Shown here: piece by piece, positions 41,955-51,175 of the stretch
How positions within the stretch are numbered: position 1 is the stretch's first letter
Layout of the letters: each line of letters opens with the position of its first letter
Virus record (IMG/VR): IMGVR_UViG_3300020421_000016
Span: 1-59,226 of that record
From: a virus
Length of the DNA: 59,226 nt
Strand: one strand, 5' to 3'
The notes under the pieces: generated by a model
Database searches by the model: none
What the model saw: only the letters and a program-made list of their open reading frames with translations
What the model was told of the DNA's origin: nothing
Translations under genes and position numbers: made by a program

Positions 41955-43716
41955 AATCTGTATCTGCGTTAAACGTAGTAAAACCATTCTCTTTTAGTAC
42001 TTGCAGAGTATGACTAACTCGTCCTACAAGTTCGTCTCTGTGACTAATTAAGAAAATGTTTTTATCTCTTTCACGTACCATTTTCTTTAGTACGCTCAAC
42101 GATGATTCTACACCGTTGCTATCCATGCCTGAGTCTACTAATTCATCTATTGCCAAAAAGTTTATAGGAGTGTTCATGCTTTCGAACACATCTCTAAAGG
42201 ACCAAGATAAGCCAAGGATAAGCCTGTTACGTTCGCCGCGAGATAAGTTGTCAAAGTCTAGTTCCCTACCCAGCTCTGTGATTTCAACAGTCAAGTCGGG
42301 TTGGAATTGTACTTCATGTGGTAAGCCTAGTTTAGTTAAGTAATAGCCTAGTCGTGTATTTAAGTATGATAAGTTTTGTTCTATAATTCGCTTTCTAATA
42401 AAGCTGTCTTTATTAGTTAGCAGTTTCATAAGAAAATCCTGGTGTTCACGTAGAAGATTTAGCTGATTCATATTTTCCCAACTGATCTCCTGAATACCTT
42501 CGTTTTGTAATGCCTCTATTTGATCTGTGTAAGGGTCCTGTTCAGCCTCTTTAGTTTCCAATTGTGTTTTTAATTGCACCACTTTGTTTCTGTGATCGTG
42601 CGCATCGCTCACATTTTCGTAAAAAGTTACTGGTGCTGTGCCTAAGTCTCCAAGTGCATCCAAATTTATTTCATGCTCTTGTAGCTGTGTAAGATTTTCT
42701 TGCAGTGTTGTTTCAGCATCTGCTTTTAAATCTTGTTTTGTTTTGAGAATTTCTTCTTGCTTATCGTCATGTATATCCTGACCACAAGCATGACACTTGT
42801 TATCAACTAATAATGCGATTTCTTTTCCTAGCTTCTCGACTAGCTTGTCTTGTTTTACATTATCCTTTCGGATAGTACTAATGTTATCTTCTAGCTGTGT
42901 TCTACGTTGTAAGTTTACATGGAATACTGCCAAGTCTCCATGTGTAGATAGTTCAGCTTCGATATCTAAATGTTCTAGTTCACAAATTGCTTCATCGAAC
43001 GCTACAATGTCTGCAGATTTTTTATCTTCCCAAACTTTACGTCTGCGTTCTAAGTCTTTAATACTTTTTGCAATTGTTGAATTTGCTTCTTCTACACCCT
43101 TGATGCGATATTCTTCTTCTTTTATTGCATCTTTTGTGTCTTTCATTTGTTCTTTAAGTACGTTTGCTTTTTCACTAAGCATTGTGATACCCAGCAATTG
43201 CTCAATAATATCACGTTGATCATTTGCTCGCATACTAAGGAACGGTTCTGTGTAAGTGTTCAGTGCCATAATATGTTTAAACATAACGTGGCTCATACCC
43301 AACAGGCGTTCTATTTCCTGCTGAGTAAGGCGTCCTTCGCCTTGTCCTTCATCAGTACCGTCTTCCAACATTTCATTATTGTTTACCATAAATTTAAAAA
43401 TGTTAGGTTTACGTCCTCTTTCAATTCTGTACTCTATTCCGTTAACTTCAAAGTCAACTGTAACCAACATACCTTTGTTGTTGGTTTTGTTTATTAAGTT
43501 ATCCTTGCGGATATTTGTTAGTGCATTGCCATACAGTGCATAGCTAAGTGCATTAATTATTGTAGTTTTGCCAGTACCATTACGGCTACCGTCTCCGCCC
43601 AAATCTACATTGTTTCCTAGTACAAGTGTAAGTCCTGCATCAGTAAAACGCACGGCTTGCGTTACGTTACCCACACTCATAAAGTTTTTTATGGTTACGT
43701 TGTTAATATTAATCAT
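41941..43716 (-). CDS. gp46: Recombination endonuclease subunit gp46 (Rad50-like ATPase)
   Basis: 591 residues (T4: 560). Walker A is GSRNGTGKTT at residues 43-52. A coiled-coil arm carries a zinc-hook CHAC at 308-311. The ABC signature is LSRGERNRLILG and Walker B is INFLAIDELVDSG near the C-terminus. With gp47 it forms the Mre11-Rad50-type complex that resects DNA ends for recombination-dependent replication and host DNA breakdown. The ATG overlaps the gp47 stop by four bases. Confidence 0.96.
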   Translation of the reverse strand: MININNVTIKNFMSVGNVTQAVRFTDAGLTLVLGNNVDLGGDGSRNGTGKTTIINALSYALYGNALTNIRKDNLINKTNNKGMLVTVDFEVNGIEYRIERGRKPNIFKFMVNNNEMLEDGTDEGQGEGRLTQQEIERLLGMSHVMFKHIMALNTYTEPFLSMRANDQRDIIEQLLGITMLSEKANVLKEQMKDTKDAIKEEEYRIKGVEEANSTIAKSIKDLERRRKVWEDKKSADIVAFDEAICELEHLDIEAELSTHGDLAVFHVNLQRRTQLEDNISTIRKDNVKQDKLVEKLGKEIALLVDNKCHACGQDIHDDKQEEILKTKQDLKADAETTLQENLTQLQEHEINLDALGDLGTAPVTFYENVSDAHDHRNKVVQLKTQLETKEAEQDPYTDQIEALQNEGIQEISWENMNQLNLLREHQDFLMKLLTNKDSFIRKRIIEQNLSYLNTRLGYYLTKLGLPHEVQFQPDLTVEITELGRELDFDNLSRGERNRLILGLSWSFRDVFESMNTPINFLAIDELVDSGMDSNGVESSLSVLKKMVRERDKNIFLISHRDELVGRVSHTLQVLKENGFTTFNADTDYVEE

Positions 43717-44735
43717 AGGTTCGCATAGATATCCATTAGCATTTTGCTGTTAATCATGTCACTATCAACAGCCTTTAATTGATTATACACTATTTGGTCC
43801 ACATTTTCAACCTCTATTTCATTGTCAGTTTTCCAATCTGTTGCATGCTCTTCTTTTTTAGCAGGCATAAGTGCAATCTCTCGTAGTTTATATTGTTTGG
43901 CAAAAGTTTCCTTTATAAAGTTTGCCTCCTCATAACTAATGGGTACATCTAATGTAACCCTACAATAAGTATTTTCGCTCAAATACTTGTCAGGAGTGTC
44001 AATAAGTTTACTTAGTGGCAGTGTCCTGTACTTTGGACCGTCAGGCCAGTCAATATATTGTGGCTCTCCGTCCCATTCCAATATCATCATACCTCGATCA
44101 TCGTCCCATGCATCTGCATAATTGTGTGGGAAAGGACTACCCAAGTAATGGATATTGTTGTTGTTTTGTCGTTTGTGGAAATGTCCACTAAACACATATT
44201 CTGGTTTCTTAAAGTCTCCAGCAGTTAATCCGCCATGATCTGGCATAGTAACCATTGCGTTCATTTTAAAATGCGGTAGCTCAAAATGTCCAAAAACATA
44301 GCGGCTTTTCAGCTTTGCCATCTTTTTCCATTCATCTTCTACCAGCCAAGGCACAAGTGTAACGCCTCCACTTTCCATCATTTTATCATTGATTAAGTGT
44401 ACATTTTCGTGTAATCCTGCATAAGGAATACTGTGGATTTCACGCTTTTCTCTGTAGTATAAGTCATGATTTCCCATGATCATATACACATTTTCAAATG
44501 CTTCGCTTAGCCTTTTAATGTTTGGCACTGTATAATTTAGTGTGCTTACGTTTACACTACTGCGATGGTGGTGCCAATCACCAAGGAAAATACATGTTTC
44601 ACATCCTTCAGCTTTGGCTTTATCAATAAACCAATAGATAAACCGTTCACAATCATCATTGTGCATACGACTATTGTTTTTATTACCAAAGTGTATATCT
44701 GTAAAGCATGCAACTTTATTAAAAAATTGACTCAT
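43713..44735 (-). CDS. gp47: Recombination endonuclease subunit gp47 (Mre11-like)
   Basis: 340 residues (T4: 339). All metallophosphoesterase motifs are present: Asp13 and His15 (FTDIHFG), Asp53 (LGDWHHH), Asn89-His90-Asp91 (MGNHDLYY), FGHFELPH, and SGHFHKRQ. It supplies the nuclease of the gp46/47 complex. Four-base overlaps join it to gp55 upstream and gp46 downstream, so all three are made together. Confidence 0.96.
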   Translation of the reverse strand: MSQFFNKVACFTDIHFGNKNNSRMHNDDCERFIYWFIDKAKAEGCETCIFLGDWHHHRSSVNVSTLNYTVPNIKRLSEAFENVYMIMGNHDLYYREKREIHSIPYAGLHENVHLINDKMMESGGVTLVPWLVEDEWKKMAKLKSRYVFGHFELPHFKMNAMVTMPDHGGLTAGDFKKPEYVFSGHFHKRQNNNNIHYLGSPFPHNYADAWDDDRGMMILEWDGEPQYIDWPDGPKYRTLPLSKLIDTPDKYLSENTYCRVTLDVPISYEEANFIKETFAKQYKLREIALMPAKKEEHATDWKTDNEIEVENVDQIVYNQLKAVDSDMINSKMLMDIYANL

Positions 44736-45637
44736 GGTATAATATTGTATCCTGCGTCTTTCATATCTTGTTCCATTTTGTCATGATATTCGGATTGTTT
44801 CTCTTCCCTTGCTTTGCGTTGTGCAGTTTCGTCATCTATTTGACGAGTAAAGCTAGGCGTTTGTCCTGCTTCCTGTAGCAAGTCATCACGCAAGTTCTGG
44901 TTTCGTTTCTCCAAGTTCAAGACTCTCGTAAAGCTATTTGTAATAGCCGCTGTGTAATATGCAAAAGGATTTGCAGATTTACTTTCGTCAAAATACAAAC
45001 CTATCTGCGATAGTTGAACCAACGCATGGCTACGCATTTCATCTACATACGTATAGCCTCGCCAGTTACTTCGCATACTGTAACGCTGGCATAGCATAAT
45101 CATCATGCTTGCTAACTTTTCAGTAATCTTACCCTTTTTAACACTAAATTGTCCATTTGTCAAGTCCCCAGTCCAGTGACTACGTACAACTTCGTCCCAT
45201 TTGTTGTTTCTCCATGCAATATGGATAAACGGGGGGAAGTTACATTTTGCGTGTCTGTCTGCTACTGTTTTGGGCTTGTTCTTTCTGCCAGGCTCTTCTG
45301 GAACATGTTCGAAAGTCATTTTACGGATCACAATATCTTCCAATGGTATTTCACTACCATCAAATTTGTATGTGATCAAACGTGGTTTGTCTTTTGCTTT
45401 CCTACCTGGTGTATTTTCCCATAATACTAAATCTGTTGCATGTCGTTCATTAGCAATGCGATCTGCACGTGTTTGTTTTGCATCTGCAATAACTTGGTCC
45501 GTTAAATCGTCCATGCTGTGAATAATGCCGTCTATTAGATAGTATTGTTTGTCTTCAATATAACAAAAACTTAACTTACTTTTGTGTATTTCTTTTAATA
45601 ATTCTTTATTATTTAAATAATTTTGTCTTTTTGGCAT
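44732..45637 (-). CDS. gp55: Late-transcription sigma factor gp55 with N-terminal extension
   Basis: 301 residues, against 185 in T4. Residues about 165-265 match the sigma region-2-like core of gp55: KLASMMIMLCQRYSMRSNW, YTYVDEMRSHALVQLSQIG, SANPFAYYTAAITNSFTRVL, EKRNQNLRDDLL. The first 130 residues are an added domain (SFCYIEDKQYYLIDGIIHS, LVLWENTPGRKAKDKPR) that I do not recognise. gp55 directs host RNA polymerase to TATAAATA-type late promoters, which abound in this window. It heads the operon behind a consensus sigma70 promoter. An AAGGA ribosome site is present. Confidence 0.88.
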   Translation of the reverse strand: MPKRQNYLNNKELLKEIHKSKLSFCYIEDKQYYLIDGIIHSMDDLTDQVIADAKQTRADRIANERHATDLVLWENTPGRKAKDKPRLITYKFDGSEIPLEDIVIRKMTFEHVPEEPGRKNKPKTVADRHAKCNFPPFIHIAWRNNKWDEVVRSHWTGDLTNGQFSVKKGKITEKLASMMIMLCQRYSMRSNWRGYTYVDEMRSHALVQLSQIGLYFDESKSANPFAYYTAAITNSFTRVLNLEKRNQNLRDDLLQEAGQTPSFTRQIDDETAQRKAREEKQSEYHDKMEQDMKDAGYNIIP

Positions 45638-45659
45638 AGATCATTCCTTATGTTCCACA

Positions 45660-45688
45660 ATTATAGCAATATTATTGCCCTGTGTCAA
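45660..45688 (-). promoter_or_regulatory. Consensus sigma70 promoter for gp55-gp47-gp46
   Basis: On minus, TTGACA (45683-45688) and TATAAT (45660-45665) are separated by exactly 17 bases, a perfect match to the bacterial housekeeping consensus. The start site would be near 45653, leaving a 16-base leader before the gp55 ATG. Confidence 0.9.
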
Positions 45689-45714
45689 CCAGAAAAACAA
45701 CACTATTTCAAGTG

Positions 45715-45722
45715 TATAAATA
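45715..45722 (+). promoter_or_regulatory. T4-type late promoter (TATAAATA) for the baseplate operon
   Basis: The exact T4 consensus TATAAATA on plus, 18 bases before the ATG at 45740. It stands 27 bases from the sigma70 promoter pointing the other way. Confidence 0.85.
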
Positions 45723-45739
45723 GTTGTGGAGATGTTAAT

Positions 45740-46366
45740 ATGTTGATAACTGAGATTGTAAATTTAGCTGAAGCTGTTGCTAATCGCACTATTGCTATCT
45801 ATCCTGGTCGTTTTCACCCTTTTCACAAGGGCCACAAGTTCGTATACGACTATTTAGCTAGCAAATATGACGCAGTTTTTATTGCTACAAGCGACAAACA
45901 AGAAGATGGTTCGCCCTTTAGTTTTGATGATAAAAAACGTATGATGATGCTTACTGGTGTTCCAGCAAGCAGTATTGTGTTTACGAAGCAACCATATGTG
46001 CCAAATGAAATATTTGACAAACTAGATGTAAGCAATACAGCAGCAGTTTTTGGCGTAGGCAAAAAAGACATGGATGAAGGTAATCCACGCTTTAAGGTAG
46101 GACTAAAGAAAAACGGAGAGCCTACATATTATCAACACAATACAAATAATAAAGAAACATTTGACAAGCACGGTTACTTGGAAGTTGTGCCTACACAAAA
46201 ATTTAAAGTATTAGGCCAACCAGCAACTAGTGCTACAGAATTACGTAAACAATATGCTACACTAAATGATCAACAAGCACAAGCATTTATAAATGATTTG
46301 TTTGGCAGTTTTGACAAAGATGTAATGACAATTATGGATAAAAAATTAGGAAGAAACAATGGCTGA
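45740..46366 (+). CDS. HIGH-type nucleotidyltransferase (cytidylyltransferase-like)
   Basis: 208 residues from MLITEIVNLAE, preceded by GTGGAG. An upstream in-frame ATG at 45623 would place the start inside both promoters and is rejected. The nucleotide-binding motif is GRFHPFHKGHKF, with His29-x-x-His32. The second motif, ATSATELRK near residue 165, corresponds to the ISSTxxR of cytidylyl- and NMN-adenylyltransferases. Similar proteins are known in marine T4-like phages. The substrate cannot be named. It opens the baseplate operon and overlaps the next gene by eight bases, which is odd for a metabolic enzyme. Confidence 0.85.
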   Translation: MLITEIVNLAEAVANRTIAIYPGRFHPFHKGHKFVYDYLASKYDAVFIATSDKQEDGSPFSFDDKKRMMMLTGVPASSIVFTKQPYVPNEIFDKLDVSNTAAVFGVGKKDMDEGNPRFKVGLKKNGEPTYYQHNTNNKETFDKHGYLEVVPTQKFKVLGQPATSATELRKQYATLNDQQAQAFINDLFGSFDKDVMTIMDKKLGRNNG

Positions 46367-46946
46367 CACCAGAGCAAAACTTTTATGTAAAGCAGGATAT
46401 AGTGAAGCTCTAAATGGTCCTGCTTCAGTACTAGGAACAAAAGGCGGTATAATATTTCCTTATACTCCTGTTATAACAACACAAACACAGGTTGGATATA
46501 ACAAATATGATTTAACACATACAAATTATCAGCCCATGGCTTTTAGTCATAGCCAGGCACCTATGTTACAAGTTACTGCAAATTTTATTCAACAGTCAAC
46601 AGAAGATGTTGATTATCTATTAGGCGCACTACATTTTTTCCGTGTAGTAACAAAAATGAATTTTGGACAAGAAGATCCACAGCGAGGAACACCACCGCCT
46701 GTACTAGAGTTTAGTGCATATGGTCCAGTCAACTTTAGTAGAGTTCCAGTATTAGTTCAGGGTGTAAGTACAACTTACCCTGATGATATAGATTATATTT
46801 TAGACAGTAGTGGAGAAAATCGTGTTCCAGCAATGATGACAATTGCAATAGATTTAGCTGTACATTATAGTCCTAGTAAAACTAGAAGTACATTTAGTTT
46901 AAATGGATTTGCAAGTGGTGAACTTTATAGTAGAGGATTTATTTAA
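46359..46946 (+). CDS. Baseplate-tail tube junction protein (gp48/gp54-like)
   Basis: 195 residues. The segment IIFPYTPVITTQTQVGYNKYD, here split as IIFPYTPVITTQ and VGYNKYDLTHTNYQ, then FIQQSTEDVDYLLGALHFFRVVTK and PPPVLEFSAYGPVNFSRVPVLV, is typical of tube-initiator or tube-cap proteins of contractile-tail phages. These start tail-tube polymerisation on the hub. It is shorter than T4 gp48 (364) and gp54 (320), and which of the two it represents is unclear. The start overlaps the previous stop by eight bases. Confidence 0.7.
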   Translation: MADTRAKLLCKAGYSEALNGPASVLGTKGGIIFPYTPVITTQTQVGYNKYDLTHTNYQPMAFSHSQAPMLQVTANFIQQSTEDVDYLLGALHFFRVVTKMNFGQEDPQRGTPPPVLEFSAYGPVNFSRVPVLVQGVSTTYPDDIDYILDSSGENRVPAMMTIAIDLAVHYSPSKTRSTFSLNGFASGELYSRGFI

Positions 46947-47251
46947 TGGCATATGAAAGCATGCAAAAATACGATTCTAATAGTAACTATAGAAATACAG
47001 CAATAGGTAAAAAATATCTGGATATCTATGAACCTGCTGTAGTAGTAGAATACGACAACACATATGAATTCACACTAACAAGCAAATACGAACATAGACC
47101 TGATTTACTTGCGCAGGATCTTTATAGCAATAGTAAATTATGGTGGGTGTTTACACTATATAATAGAAACAAAATACTAGATCCAATTTACGATTTTGTT
47201 CCTGGATTAACTATTCGTGTTCCAAATAATGCTAGCTCTATAGGAGTATAA
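46946..47251 (+). CDS. gp53: Baseplate wedge protein gp53-like
   Basis: 101 residues, shorter than T4 gp53 (196). The signature LAQDLYSNSKLWWVFTLYNRN followed by ILDPIYDFVPGLTIRVP (here given in parts) matches the LysM-like core of gp53, which clamps wedge dimers. It starts on the TAATG overlap with the previous gene. Confidence 0.82.
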   Translation: MAYESMQKYDSNSNYRNTAIGKKYLDIYEPAVVVEYDNTYEFTLTSKYEHRPDLLAQDLYSNSKLWWVFTLYNRNKILDPIYDFVPGLTIRVPNNASSIGV

Positions 47252-47252
47252 A

Positions 47253-49445
47253 GTGGCAGAAGAAATCAATAACGTTAGCGGATTGTACAACGAAAATGGT
47301 GAAAGCAAAATCAACAATGGTTCTGATACCACTCGTGTTTACAGTAGCGACCCGCAAAACAATCCCCTAAGCATTTATTTAAATAATCCTTTAAATAATT
47401 TTGACATATATTCTTATAATATACAAATACATCAGTGCCATCCTAAAGATGTTAATGATTTAGAAGTTGCTATTGCAGACGGTAGAACAGTATTGTTATG
47501 TGATAACAGCCAGGAAAGCAGATACAATATTACAAATATGGAGCAAACTTTTGTTTTAGGACACAGCCAAGTTAGAGAATCATTTAGTAATAAATTTACA
47601 ATTCAAGTTGCAGAACCCAATGGTGCTACATTTTTAAATGCACTTGCAAGTAGCGCATTTGTTAATCTAGGAATAGAAGCACCTATGCAAGCACGTTATA
47701 TAATGGTAGTAGACTTTAGAGGCAGGGATAGTTCAGGTAGAGCTGTTAAACTTCCACAGACTTTTTACTACAGAATATTTTTTCAGAATGTTGAGATGCA
47801 AGTCACAGGAGACGGAAGTCAGTATAATATTACAGCTACAGAAGAAGCCGCAATGGCTTACAACTATTTAGAAAATGTTATCCGTAGTCAGATTACATTA
47901 GAGTGTTCAACAGTAGGTGAGTTTGTAGCAGAGTTTATTAAAAAACACAGAAGAATGTTGCAGTTAGAACTAGATGCCAATCCTAATCAAGCGTTTGCTG
48001 ATACATATGAAATTGAATTTGATAGGGAAACTGGCACAACAGAATGGCTTAAATGGAAAATACAACAAAGTGATACTGGATTAAAAACACTTGGACCAAG
48101 TAGGGTAGGTGACAAAATAGCTTTCAACATTCCAAATGGTAGTAACTTTACTACGATCTTTGGATTAATATTACAATCAACAGCTGAGTATAAAAGTATA
48201 CAAATTGCAAGTGGAGGCACAATGAAGCCTACTCCAGCAGAAGCTGCAAATCAAACAATCGCAGAACTTCCTGTATTTCATAAAGTATTAGGACACATAG
48301 AGTACGGACAATATGATCCCTTACGAGGCGATTATGTAAAAAATATTGTTTATAAATTAAAAAAGCATATTGTTGTGGATACTCCTATAGATAGTATTCA
48401 GTACAACAGTGGAATTACAGAACCTACAATACAAAACAAAAGATTATCAAATATAATTCAGGAAAATTTATTACGTAAAAGATATGATTATATTTTTACT
48501 GGACTTAACACAGAAGTTTTAAATTTTGATATTAAATTCAACAGGGCATATTATGTAATGAGTGTTTTAGGACAAGGTATGACTGGTGACAGTAACCCAA
48601 TAAGCAGTACAGCAGGAAAAAGTGCTACAACAATTGAAACACAAATGCAAGAAGTAAAAAAGCGCATGAGTAAATTAGTTAGAGAACGAGAAAAAATTAT
48701 TAATGCAAGCAAAGACAAAGAAGGCAATATTAAACAACTAGATCCACCTGACGAAGCAGCAGTACAAGAATTACAAACTAATATTGAAGCACAACGTAGC
48801 GAATTAGAAGAGCTATTAGAAAAGTTTGCAGAACGAAGTAAAAATCGTGTAAAACCAGATGCTACTTTTGACAGTGTAGCAACAGGAGATTTTATAGCCG
48901 CTTCTAATGCAGAACAAGAGGTTGTACAAAGACTAAGATTTGCCGCAGACGTTGTTGACGATAGTGATATATATGGTCCTGAAAACGATTTAGAAGGTGG
49001 TACTATTCAGTTTGGTGCTATAAAAGCAAACTTAGAAAACAGTAGCGACTTAATGACTATAGAATTACATATTAAAGGAGATCCATATTGGTTGGGCGCA
49101 CCTGTGTCCTTTTTGCGTAGACAAAGTGATCCTGAATTAGTGGATTATGAAAAAGGCGGTCCGCTATTCTTCTTAAATATGCACTTGCCTATAGATGAAA
49201 ACAGCGCAGGGCGCAGAGTACCACGCAATGATTATCGTGTAAGTGGCTTATATAGAGTACAACATGTAATAAGTCAATACAAAAATGGAACTTTTGAACA
49301 ATATTTAAAAGCAGTCAGAGATCCACTTACTAATACTCCAACAGTATTAAATAGATTACTTGAAGCACAGCCAGTAACTCGTAGAGGGCAAGCATCGCTT
49401 GTAGGCAGAGTAGATAATGCAACTAACCAGGAAAATTTTAGATGA
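47253..49445 (+). CDS. Putative baseplate hub protein (position of gp27)
   Basis: 730 residues with a GTG start seven bases after TAGGAG. The first 220 residues (IAVADGR-type strand, NITNMEQTFVLG, FTIQVAEPNGATFLNALAS, MQARYIMVVDFRGRD, FYYRIFFQNVEMQV) resemble hub proteins of contractile-tail phages that sit above gp5. A helical, highly charged segment near residues 465-535 (MQEVKKRMSKLVREREKI) is inserted. The C-terminus has NDYRVSGLYRVQHVISQYKNG. Lying directly before gp5 with an ATGA overlap fits a gp27 role, but the sequence is far longer than T4 gp27 (391). Confidence 0.6.
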   Translation: MAEEINNVSGLYNENGESKINNGSDTTRVYSSDPQNNPLSIYLNNPLNNFDIYSYNIQIHQCHPKDVNDLEVAIADGRTVLLCDNSQESRYNITNMEQTFVLGHSQVRESFSNKFTIQVAEPNGATFLNALASSAFVNLGIEAPMQARYIMVVDFRGRDSSGRAVKLPQTFYYRIFFQNVEMQVTGDGSQYNITATEEAAMAYNYLENVIRSQITLECSTVGEFVAEFIKKHRRMLQLELDANPNQAFADTYEIEFDRETGTTEWLKWKIQQSDTGLKTLGPSRVGDKIAFNIPNGSNFTTIFGLILQSTAEYKSIQIASGGTMKPTPAEAANQTIAELPVFHKVLGHIEYGQYDPLRGDYVKNIVYKLKKHIVVDTPIDSIQYNSGITEPTIQNKRLSNIIQENLLRKRYDYIFTGLNTEVLNFDIKFNRAYYVMSVLGQGMTGDSNPISSTAGKSATTIETQMQEVKKRMSKLVREREKIINASKDKEGNIKQLDPPDEAAVQELQTNIEAQRSELEELLEKFAERSKNRVKPDATFDSVATGDFIAASNAEQEVVQRLRFAADVVDDSDIYGPENDLEGGTIQFGAIKANLENSSDLMTIELHIKGDPYWLGAPVSFLRRQSDPELVDYEKGGPLFFLNMHLPIDENSAGRRVPRNDYRVSGLYRVQHVISQYKNGTFEQYLKAVRDPLTNTPTVLNRLLEAQPVTRRGQASLVGRVDNATNQENFR

Positions 49446-51175
49446 GGCACAGTAGTACAAATAATTTTAGCAAAAAAGTTCGTGATGCGTATAATCAAAA
49501 TGTAATGAACAAAAGCATTAAAATCCCTGCTGGTGTTTATAGAGGACATATTATTGATACTGCCGATCCAAGGGGAATGGGCCGAGTAAAAGTAAGCATT
49601 GCAAAGTTTTATGGGCTTGCTCCTAGCGAAGAAGTATTAAGTCCAGAAGAACATATTGGTGCAGTTTGGTGTAGATTTATGACGCCTTTTGGTGGTACAA
49701 CTCCTATTGCAAATGGCGGACAGCGTAGTTATGGTATGTGGGGACAACCACCAGATCTAGATACAGAAGTACTTGTTGCATTTAGTGGCGATAGTGATAA
49801 AGGAATTGTATTAGGTACACTACCAGATGAATCACGTAACGGTAGTTTAGCAGGTCCACAGGCTGGATTTAGTAAAGATAATAAATTTACTCTAGTAGAA
49901 GAAAAACCAAAAGACCGAGATAACGACTCTGTACCTAATAATCCTCCAGAGCATCCACAAGCAACAAATTTAAAAGAACAAGGTCTTGAGTTAGACAGAA
50001 TACGTGGACTAAACTTTAGTAACCCACGCAGAGAAAACATGAGCCGTGTTTTTGGTATGAGTACACCTTCAGGGCATGCAGTGGTAATGGACGATGGTAG
50101 TCCTGAAGATCAGAGTTTCGAACTAATAAGGATACGTACAGCCAAGGCTGGACAAATACTTATGGACGACACAAATGGATTAATTTACATAGTCAGCCAA
50201 AGTGGTAAAACATGGATAGAAATGAATCGCGAAGGGGATCTAGATGTGTATAGTGAAAAAAGCATTAACTATAGCACTGAAGGAAACTTTAATGTACAAG
50301 CAGGCGGTGAGATAAACATGGAGTCAAAGCTGGGATTTAATATGAAAAGCCTAGGAGCGGCAGGTATTAAAATGCATGCAAGTACTGGCACTATTGATAT
50401 TAAAGCTCACAGTAATTTACAAATTGAAACAGAAAGTAACGGAAATTTAAGAGTTGCTGGCAGTTATAGAGAAACAGCAACACGTATTGATATGAACGGT
50501 CCACCTGCATTAGCCGCAACTATACCCATTATAACACAACATACTGGTAACGAAGAAGTTACAGAAAGTATTAGTAAACGTGTACCTGAACATGAGCCCT
50601 GGAGTGGACACTTAGATGTACAAGTTGTAAATCAAAGCAGTACAGCAGGTGTAACAGACCAAGGAAATAGTGTTAGCTTTTATGAAGGTAAACCACAAAA
50701 CCCAACTGCTGGAGAAAATGTGGGAGCATATGATTTAGGTAACTTTGCTGAAGCTGCTGAAACAGATCCTAGTGGATTATTAGAATGGCGTAATGGTGTA
50801 GATAGACGTGTTAATCCTGCACTTATAGAAAAAGTACGTAATGTTGCTCGTAAGTTTGGGCAAACACTTACAATTACTAGTGGATACAGAAGTCCAGCAT
50901 ATAACAAAAAAGTAGGCGGTGCAAGGAAAAGTCAACACATGCAAGCTAATGCTGTTGATATAAGTGGTTCAAACTTTACAGATCGAGAACGTTTGACTTT
51001 AATTGCACTAGCAAGTGCAGAGGGTATTACAGGTATTGGTGTTTACAACGATAAAAGTTTACACTTTGATGTACGTGCAAATCCCGCAGGCTGGGGAAGT
51101 GGATTTTCTTACGCTGGTATACCAGGTTATGCAAAACCTACAATAGATAAACATTTGGCAGGTGGATATGCTTAA
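49442..51175 (+). CDS. gp5: Baseplate hub/needle protein gp5 with M15 peptidase domain
   Basis: 577 residues. Residues about 20-120 form the gp5 OB-fold (GVYRGHIIDTADPRGMGRVKV, in parts). Then comes the start of the needle beta-helix (QILMDDTNGLIYIVSQSGK, SINYSTEGNFNVQAGGEI, TGTIDIKAHSNLQIE). In place of the T4 lysozyme domain, the C-terminus carries a VanY-type peptidase M15: SGYRSPAYNKK at 480, zinc ligands His499 and Asp506 (QHMQANAVD), and His541 (LHFDV). It probably cuts peptide cross-links in host peptidoglycan during penetration. Confidence 0.88.
   Translation: MRHSSTNNFSKKVRDAYNQNVMNKSIKIPAGVYRGHIIDTADPRGMGRVKVSIAKFYGLAPSEEVLSPEEHIGAVWCRFMTPFGGTTPIANGGQRSYGMWGQPPDLDTEVLVAFSGDSDKGIVLGTLPDESRNGSLAGPQAGFSKDNKFTLVEEKPKDRDNDSVPNNPPEHPQATNLKEQGLELDRIRGLNFSNPRRENMSRVFGMSTPSGHAVVMDDGSPEDQSFELIRIRTAKAGQILMDDTNGLIYIVSQSGKTWIEMNREGDLDVYSEKSINYSTEGNFNVQAGGEINMESKLGFNMKSLGAAGIKMHASTGTIDIKAHSNLQIETESNGNLRVAGSYRETATRIDMNGPPALAATIPIITQHTGNEEVTESISKRVPEHEPWSGHLDVQVVNQSSTAGVTDQGNSVSFYEGKPQNPTAGENVGAYDLGNFAEAAETDPSGLLEWRNGVDRRVNPALIEKVRNVARKFGQTLTITSGYRSPAYNKKVGGARKSQHMQANAVDISGSNFTDRERLTLIALASAEGITGIGVYNDKSLHFDVRANPAGWGSGFSYAGIPGYAKPTIDKHLAGGYA

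Noticed and set aside
45623-45739. Upstream in-frame start for the nucleotidyltransferase
   Set aside because: It would place 39 extra residues across both promoters and overlap gp55; the GTGGAG site and family start favour 45740.
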